Below, piece after piece: positions 58,431-64,000 of a stretch of 64,000 nt of DNA. The position numbers and the translations under genes are program-made. Positions within the stretch are counted from its first letter, which is position 1; the number at the start of each line of letters is the position of its first letter. The stretch is from Pedobacter sp. SYP-B3415 (GTDB taxonomy: Bacteria > Bacteroidota > Bacteroidia > Sphingobacteriales > Sphingobacteriaceae): positions 62,001-126,000 of the forward strand of contig NZ_RXNQ01000032.1 in NCBI RefSeq assembly GCF_004138205.1, in the 5' to 3' direction. Under the pieces are notes generated by a model. That model worked only from the letters and a program-made list of their open reading frames with translations. It did not search any database and was not told where the DNA came from.

Positions 58431-61385
58431 ATGAGAATATTTTACCTGCTTAAACAGGGGCTGTTTGTACTGTTTATGCTGGCCTCAGCAGCAAGTTTTG
58501 CGCAATCCGGCACCGTTACCGGAAAGGTCCTCGACGAGACCGGCGTTGGCCTGCCTGGCGCTACCATCCTCGTGAAGGGTGGACCCAAAACAACCCAAAC
58601 CGACGTAGAAGGTGCTTTCCGCCTCAGCGGACTGGAAAACGGAAGCCTTACCCTGGCCGTAAGTTACATCGGCTACCAGACCCAGGAAAGATTAGTGACT
58701 GTTTCCGGGAACGTTACCGTAGAATTCAGATTGCAGCCAGACGCGCAAAAACTTAATGAGGTCGTTGTGATCGGATACGGGACCACTGAAAAGAAAAACC
58801 TTACCGGCTCTGTCGCCACCGTTACATCACGCGAGTTTCAGCGCGGCAACATTACCTCACCTGAGCAGCTTATTGCTGGTAAAGTGGCCGGTGTTTCCAT
58901 TACCACCAACAGCGGACAGCCGGGAGCAGGTTCAACCATTCGTATACGCGGCGGCGCCTCACTCAATGCTACCAACGATCCCCTCATTGTGATAGACGGA
59001 AATCCCTTTAGCGGAAACGGCATTAATAACGTCGCCAACCCGCTGAGTCTGATCAACCCGAATGATATTGAAACATTTACCGTTCTAAAAGATGCAAACG
59101 CTACAGCCATTTACGGATCCCGGGCATCAAACGGCGTGATACTCATTACCACAAAAAAAGGTACGCGCGGAGCTCCTGTCATCAATTTCAGCACAAATAA
59201 TTCCTATTCGACTGTTGCCAGAAAGGTTAGCGTATTTTCTGCCGACGAGATCCGTGCCTATGTAAATGCCAATGGCAACGCGACTCAGAAGGCCCTGCTT
59301 GGAACTGCGAACACCGACTGGCAGGATGAAATTTACCGCAACGCATTTTCGACCGATAATAACCTAAGTATATCGGGATCGTTCAAAAACGTTCCTTACC
59401 GATTTTCAGCAGGTTACCTGGATCAGAATGGTCTCATCATAACCGACAGGCTTGGCCGCAGCACGGGAAGTTTTAACCTGAGTCCCAGCCTTTTCAATGA
59501 CCACCTGAAAATTAACCTGAGCCTGAACGGTTCCATGAGCAACTCACATTTTGCGCATGGTGATGCCATTAATTCAGCAATTCAGTTTGACCCAACGCAG
59601 CCGGTTTATGCGAATAACGCCTTTGGCGGATATTTTGAATGGGTGCAGGGCGCAGTGCCAAATCCGAATGCTCCGCGCAACCCGGTAGCTCTCATTCGCC
59701 AGCAGGATAACAACGGTAAGGCTGACCGGAGTTTCGGTAACCTGACCCTCGATTATTCCTTCCACTTTCTTCCTGAGTTGCATGCAAACGTAAACCTTGG
59801 CTACGATGTCAGCAAGGGCCAGGGGGCCATTTATGTACCGGAATTCGCGGCGCAAAGCGTATCTACACGGGGCAGCATCAGGCGTTCGCTGAGCACCCAG
59901 AATAACAAAACATTTGAAGCGTACCTGAGCTACAATAAAAACCTGAGCGGTATCAACAGCAATATCAACGCAGTTGCGGGTTATGGTTTCTATGACATCT
60001 CGCAGCGCGATTACAACTTCGAAGAGCGCAATGCGGTTGGCGGCATCATAACAACGCCGGTATTCCCCTTTGCAGACCAGGAAAACAGAATGCTGTCTTA
60101 TTACGGAAGATTGGTTTATACCCTGGCAGGTAAATATATCCTCTCGGGCACCATCCGAGCAGATGCATCATCAAAATTCAGCGAGTCTGGCCGCTGGGGA
60201 TACTTCCCTTCCGCAGGCTTTACCTGGCGGGCCATCGACGAAGATTTTCTTAAAGACAGCAAGGTCTTTTCTGACCTGAAATTCCGTCTCAGTTATGGTG
60301 AAACCGGTCAGAAAGATGGCATAGGCAACTATGAGTATTTCTCCAAATATTACGCAAACAGCAATACCGGACAGTATCAGATCGGCGATACGTTTTATAA
60401 CTATTACAGTCCGGCGGCATATGATCCCGATCTGCGCTGGGAAAGTACGACAACCTATAACGCCGGGATCGACTACGGTTTTGCTAAAGGCCGCGTTTAT
60501 GGTAGTATTGATGCGTATTACAAAAAGACACGCGATCTGTTGAGCACAGTCAACATCCCCGTCGGAACAAATTTCAGCAACCTGTTAACCACCAACGTGG
60601 GTAATATGGATGTTCGGGGTCTGGAGGCAAGCGTTAATTTCGGCCTTGTTAAAACAGAAAACCTGAGCTGGGACCTTGGTGTAAACGGAGCCTATAATAA
60701 ACGCACTGTTACGAACCTGACCCTTTATCCGGATGCCTCGGGCCGGGTTGCCGCGGGCGAAATTACCGGCGGTACCGGAACGGTTGTAAAATACAATTCG
60801 GTCAATGAAAGACCGGGCTCATTCTTTGTTTACAAACAGGTTTATAACGCTGAAGGCCGTCCGCTGGAAGGTGTTTACGAAGACACGAACGGCGATGGGA
60901 TCATCAATACCAGCGACCAGTATTTCTACAATTCGCCGGATCCTGATTTTGTGTTTGGCCTGAACAGTTCACTGACCTGGAAAAGGTTAACATTAAGCAC
61001 CGTGCTTCGCGCCAACCTTGGCAACTATGTGTATGATAACGTGTCTTCAAATTTCGGCATCCGCACCAATATCCTCAGCCCGAGCGGACTGATCAACAAT
61101 TCGGTAAGCGATTTTTATAATACAGGGTTCCAGACCAATCAATTTTTGAGCGACTATTATGTTGGTAATGCGTCGTTCCTGAAAATGGATAATATCGGCC
61201 TCGTTTATGATGCCGGCCGCCTCTCGAAAACGGGAACTGCTACCCTGCGCGTATCTGCCAACTGCCAGAACGTGTTTGTATGGACAAAATACAAAGGGCT
61301 CGATCCTGAACTGACAAGCGGCATTGATTACAAATTGTACCCACGCCCAAGAATTTACACGCTGGGTCTGAATGTTGGTTTTTAA
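58431..61385 (+). CDS. susC: SusC/RagA-type TonB-dependent glycan transporter
   Basis: A 984-aa TonB-dependent outer-membrane transporter. Signal peptide (LFVLFMLASAASFAQ), then the carboxypeptidase-regulatory-like domain (GTVTGKVLDETGVGLPGATI, about residues 27-105), the SusC signature before the plug (LNEVVVIGYGTTEKKNLTGS), the plug (IRIRGGASLNATNDPLIVID) and a large barrel ending YTLGLNVGF. No N-terminal STN domain, so it is not coupled to an anti-sigma factor. Its SusD partner follows after 12 bp. SusE-like genes further down suggest a starch/malto-oligosaccharide-type substrate (inference). Confidence 0.95.
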   Translation: MRIFYLLKQGLFVLFMLASAASFAQSGTVTGKVLDETGVGLPGATILVKGGPKTTQTDVEGAFRLSGLENGSLTLAVSYIGYQTQERLVTVSGNVTVEFRLQPDAQKLNEVVVIGYGTTEKKNLTGSVATVTSREFQRGNITSPEQLIAGKVAGVSITTNSGQPGAGSTIRIRGGASLNATNDPLIVIDGNPFSGNGINNVANPLSLINPNDIETFTVLKDANATAIYGSRASNGVILITTKKGTRGAPVINFSTNNSYSTVARKVSVFSADEIRAYVNANGNATQKALLGTANTDWQDEIYRNAFSTDNNLSISGSFKNVPYRFSAGYLDQNGLIITDRLGRSTGSFNLSPSLFNDHLKINLSLNGSMSNSHFAHGDAINSAIQFDPTQPVYANNAFGGYFEWVQGAVPNPNAPRNPVALIRQQDNNGKADRSFGNLTLDYSFHFLPELHANVNLGYDVSKGQGAIYVPEFAAQSVSTRGSIRRSLSTQNNKTFEAYLSYNKNLSGINSNINAVAGYGFYDISQRDYNFEERNAVGGIITTPVFPFADQENRMLSYYGRLVYTLAGKYILSGTIRADASSKFSESGRWGYFPSAGFTWRAIDEDFLKDSKVFSDLKFRLSYGETGQKDGIGNYEYFSKYYANSNTGQYQIGDTFYNYYSPAAYDPDLRWESTTTYNAGIDYGFAKGRVYGSIDAYYKKTRDLLSTVNIPVGTNFSNLLTTNVGNMDVRGLEASVNFGLVKTENLSWDLGVNGAYNKRTVTNLTLYPDASGRVAAGEITGGTGTVVKYNSVNERPGSFFVYKQVYNAEGRPLEGVYEDTNGDGIINTSDQYFYNSPDPDFVFGLNSSLTWKRLTLSTVLRANLGNYVYDNVSSNFGIRTNILSPSGLINNSVSDFYNTGFQTNQFLSDYYVGNASFLKMDNIGLVYDAGRLSKTGTATLRVSANCQNVFVWTKYKGLDPELTSGIDYKLYPRPRIYTLGLNVGF

Positions 61386-61397
61386 TCTCCTGAAAAC

Positions 61398-62969
61398 ATG
61401 AAAAATTCATTCAAATATATTTTCGCCTCTATCGCGCTGATCACCGTGCTGCAGGCCTGTAAAAAAGATGATCTGAACCTGCGGCCAACAAATGATGTGA
61501 CTGCAGAAATCGTTTACGCCAATCCGGCAGGATACAAACAGGGGCTGGTTAAGTTATACGCAAGTTATGCGCTTACGAGTGCAACGGGCTCAGACAACAG
61601 CGACCTGGGTGGTATAAACGCGGGTTTCTCCGATTTTTTGCGCCTGTTCTGGACATCACAGGAACTGACAACAGATGAAGCTGTCTGTTCATGGGGTGAT
61701 ATCGGTATTCCCGAGCTTGATTACTCAACCTGGGCAGCAGACAATGTATTTCTGCGCGGACTGTATTCGCGGAGCGTTTACCAGATTACGGTCTGTAACG
61801 AATTTATCCGTGAAAGCACACCTGAAAAACTGGCGGCGCGTGGAATTACCGGCTCATATGCGACCGCCATTCAGCGCTATCGCGCCGAAGCACGTTTTCT
61901 TCGTGCCTTCCAATACTGGGTACTGCTGGATGGTTTCGGTAATCCACCGTTTGTTACAGAGAACGATAACATCGGCAAAGACTTTCCAAAGCAGATTAGA
62001 CGCACCGAGCTGTTCAATTATGTAGAATCAGAACTCAAGGCAATCGAAGCCGACCTCGCTGATCCACGAAGCAATGAATACGGAAGGGCAGACAAAGGTG
62101 CAGCCTGGGCGCTGCTTGCGCGGCTGTACCTGAACGCACAGGTTTATACCGGTACAGCAAAATATACCGAAGCCATTACCTATTCGTCAAAAGTGATCAA
62201 CGGGGGATACAGCCTTAAATCTCAATACAAAGACCTGTTCCTTGCAGACAACCAGAACAACAATGCCGAGGCGATCCTGACCATTAACTACGACGGCACA
62301 CGCGGAACCAACTTTGGCGGTACCACGTTCCTGATCAATGCTGCCATTAACGGCGATATGAATCCGGCATCTTTTGGTGTGCCTAACGGCGGATGGGGAG
62401 GTAACCGTACCCGCCAAAACCTGCCGGCGCTGTTTCCTGCCGGCGATGGCCGAGCGATGTTCTTCGGAACAAAGGCTGTGGTAGATGATATCGGTGTCTT
62501 TACCGATGGTCTTCGTGTCACCAAATTCAAAAATGTCACGTCGACCGGCGTTACACCGGCATCGCTGAACGGAACGTTCAGTTCGCTGGACTTTCCTTTA
62601 TTCCGGCTTGCCGAACAATATCTGATTTACGGGGAAGCGGTAGCCCGCGGCGGCTCCGGGGGAACCGTTGCGCAGGCAGTGACCTACGTTAACCAGCTCA
62701 GACAGCGTGCCTATGGCAACGCATCAGGAAATATCTCGACCGTTAACGTTGACTTTTTCCTGGATGAGCGCGGACGGGAGCTGTACTGGGAAGGTTTCAG
62801 ACGAAGTGATCTGGTACGTTACGGCAAATTTACAGATGGCAGTTACCTCTGGCCGTTTAAGGGCGGCGTAAAAGCAGGCACGGCGCTTCCCGCGCACCGG
62901 AACCTTTACCCGATTCCGGCGGCAGATCTGATTGCCAACCCCAATCTGACACAGAACCCTGGCTACTAA
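61398..62969 (+). CDS. susD: SusD/RagB-type glycan-binding lipoprotein
   Basis: A 523-aa surface lipoprotein that forms the lid of the SusC barrel. Lipoprotein signal with lipobox VLQAC, followed by the acidic KKDDLNL. The SusD N-terminal domain (about 25-230) has TPR-like helices (AIQRYRAEARFLRAFQYWVL). The C-terminal SusD/RagB domain ends with the typical FFLDERGRELYWEGFRRSDL, RYGKFTDGSYLWPFKG and PIPAADLIANPNLTQNPGY. Complete. It lies 12 bp after susC and 20 bp before the susE-like gene. Confidence 0.95.
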   Translation: MKNSFKYIFASIALITVLQACKKDDLNLRPTNDVTAEIVYANPAGYKQGLVKLYASYALTSATGSDNSDLGGINAGFSDFLRLFWTSQELTTDEAVCSWGDIGIPELDYSTWAADNVFLRGLYSRSVYQITVCNEFIRESTPEKLAARGITGSYATAIQRYRAEARFLRAFQYWVLLDGFGNPPFVTENDNIGKDFPKQIRRTELFNYVESELKAIEADLADPRSNEYGRADKGAAWALLARLYLNAQVYTGTAKYTEAITYSSKVINGGYSLKSQYKDLFLADNQNNNAEAILTINYDGTRGTNFGGTTFLINAAINGDMNPASFGVPNGGWGGNRTRQNLPALFPAGDGRAMFFGTKAVVDDIGVFTDGLRVTKFKNVTSTGVTPASLNGTFSSLDFPLFRLAEQYLIYGEAVARGGSGGTVAQAVTYVNQLRQRAYGNASGNISTVNVDFFLDERGRELYWEGFRRSDLVRYGKFTDGSYLWPFKGGVKAGTALPAHRNLYPIPAADLIANPNLTQNPGY

Positions 62970-62989
62970 TTTCATAAATAAAACAAGAC

Positions 62990-64000
62990 ATGAGATCAAA
63001 ATACATCAAACCGGTCTTTATCCTGCTGCTGGCCGCTTGTTTTGCAGCCTGCAAAAAGGAAGGAAATTCTGTGGTCGCGACCGCAGGTACGGCAGGCTCG
63101 TTGAAAACGTCGGCTACCAGCCTCGTGCTTGACAGAAGTATGCTGAACACAAACGTAGTGACCTTCACATTCAGCCCCGCCGATTTTGGTTACCGGGCTG
63201 CGGTAACAAACAGCCTGCAAATGGCAGTGAAGGGAACAAATTTTGCCCAGCCAAAAGAGGTTTTGCTTGAGGGAAACAATACGTCCAAAAGTTATAACGG
63301 AATGGAGTTCAATAACCTGCTGCTTAGCCTGAACCTGCCCTTTACCTCAAATACCGATGTGGAAGTCAGATTGAAGTCTTCCATCTCAAATGCTGTGGCT
63401 CCCGTTTACAGCAGTGCGGTGTCTATAAACGCCCGCCCGTTCCCGCTTACTTCGTGGATTTATGTGCCGGGCGCCTATCAGGGCTGGAATCCTGCCACTG
63501 CAGACAGTCTGATATCTGAAACTGGGAACGGTGTTTATACCGGTATCATCAACTTTACCCCCGGGAACCTGGCTTTTAAACTGACACCTGCAAAAAAATG
63601 GGATGTTGCCTATGGCGATGCTGGTGGAGGTAAACTTAGTACCAGCGGCGGGGATATCGTTTCGCCTGGTACAGGCACACAGCTGCTCACCATAGATCTG
63701 AATGCAAATACCTGGAAAATGGAGGCCGCTCCCGTATGGTCGCTTATAGGCAATGCTGTTCCCGGCAGCAACTGGGAAAAAGACATTGACCTGAAATATG
63801 TAAACGCAAAAGAACCCTACTGGACAATTACGACGGCGTTAACACCCGGCGCAATGAAGTTTCGTCGCGGGCATGATTGGGGAACCAATATCGGTAACGG
63901 CGGTTCAGATATCACCGTGACCGAGGCCGGCACATATGAGATTGTTCTGAAAGTAAATGCAGACAACAAGACAGGTACCTATACGCTCACGAAAAAATAA
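62990..64000 (+). CDS. SusE/SusF-like outer-membrane starch-binding lipoprotein
   Basis: A 336-aa lipoprotein (lipobox FAACK). An N-terminal SusE domain (about residues 35-145; LDRSMLNTNVVTFTFSPADF and the NLPFTSNTDVEVRLKSSISN stretch) is followed by two beta-sandwich starch-binding-like modules: WIYVPGAYQGWNPATADSL and WSLIGNAVPGSNWEKDIDL, each with the aromatic residues typical of SusE/F carbohydrate sites. The last codon and TAA end exactly at the window edge (64000), so the gene is complete; further sus genes may follow outside. It supports an alpha-glucan substrate for the locus. Confidence 0.88.
   Translation: MRSKYIKPVFILLLAACFAACKKEGNSVVATAGTAGSLKTSATSLVLDRSMLNTNVVTFTFSPADFGYRAAVTNSLQMAVKGTNFAQPKEVLLEGNNTSKSYNGMEFNNLLLSLNLPFTSNTDVEVRLKSSISNAVAPVYSSAVSINARPFPLTSWIYVPGAYQGWNPATADSLISETGNGVYTGIINFTPGNLAFKLTPAKKWDVAYGDAGGGKLSTSGGDIVSPGTGTQLLTIDLNANTWKMEAAPVWSLIGNAVPGSNWEKDIDLKYVNAKEPYWTITTALTPGAMKFRRGHDWGTNIGNGGSDITVTEAGTYEIVLKVNADNKTGTYTLTKK

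Overview
The window comes from a Bacteroidota chromosome, most likely a Sphingobacteriaceae-type organism (Pedobacter/Mucilaginibacter relatives). Evidence: a gldKLMN operon and a SprE/PorW gene of the type IX secretion system (T9SS), a SusC/SusD/SusE locus, an F-type ATPase operon lacking the beta and epsilon genes, and repeated promoter boxes of the Bacteroidota type (TTTG near -33, TAnnTTTG near -7). Genus placement is inference from gene content only.

Layout. 1-4343: gldK (cut by the left edge), gldL, gldM, gldN. 4369-11635 (minus strand): uvrC, a PhnA/YjdM-domain protein, a class A penicillin-binding protein and the T9SS lipoprotein SprE/PorW. 11715-17580: atpZ- and atpI-like genes, then atpB, atpE, atpF, atpH, atpA, atpG, with a terminator-like hairpin right after atpE. 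17673-23780: an e(P4)-type acid phosphatase, a small membrane protein, a DUF4349 lipoprotein, ruvC, and a flippase-like protein / glycosyltransferase / OppC-like permease cluster. 23968-31728: rnhB, a GT4 glycosyltransferase, gcvT, comB, a patatin-like lipase, a beta-barrel protein, nadE and a LuxR-type regulator. 31760-42953: OsmC, lnt, a PH+SHOCT protein, rsmI, serS, two small exported or membrane-associated genes, and the ileS-dksA-like-lspA operon. 43036-47550: two small membrane proteins, a REP-associated tyrosine transposase (RAYT) next to a strong palindrome, an RND/MMPL transporter, recO and tRNA-Val(UAC). 47940-50790: a secreted CehA/McbA-like protein, tRNA-Val(GAC) and a pentapeptide-repeat protein. 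50791-57487: a candidate structured RNA, a LuxR response regulator and a four-gene locus that looks like a chaperone-usher-type surface fibre system. 57488-64000: a long regulatory region with tandem LacI-type palindromes, then susC, susD and a susE-like gene.

Functional links. GldK-N and SprE build the T9SS. Lnt and LspA mature the lipoproteins (GldK, SprE, SusD, SusE) that the same window encodes. The Sus locus probably imports a malto-oligosaccharide-like glycan under a LacI-family regulator encoded elsewhere.

The most unusual region is 51920-57487. A PapD-like periplasmic chaperone (275 aa) lies between a 180-aa pilin-like subunit and a 466-aa protein made of three tandem copies of a similar domain. 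A convergent 937-aa outer-membrane protein has the soluble/barrel/soluble layout of an usher. I know of no described name for this arrangement in Bacteroidota. All calls rest on reading the sequence; no database search was possible.
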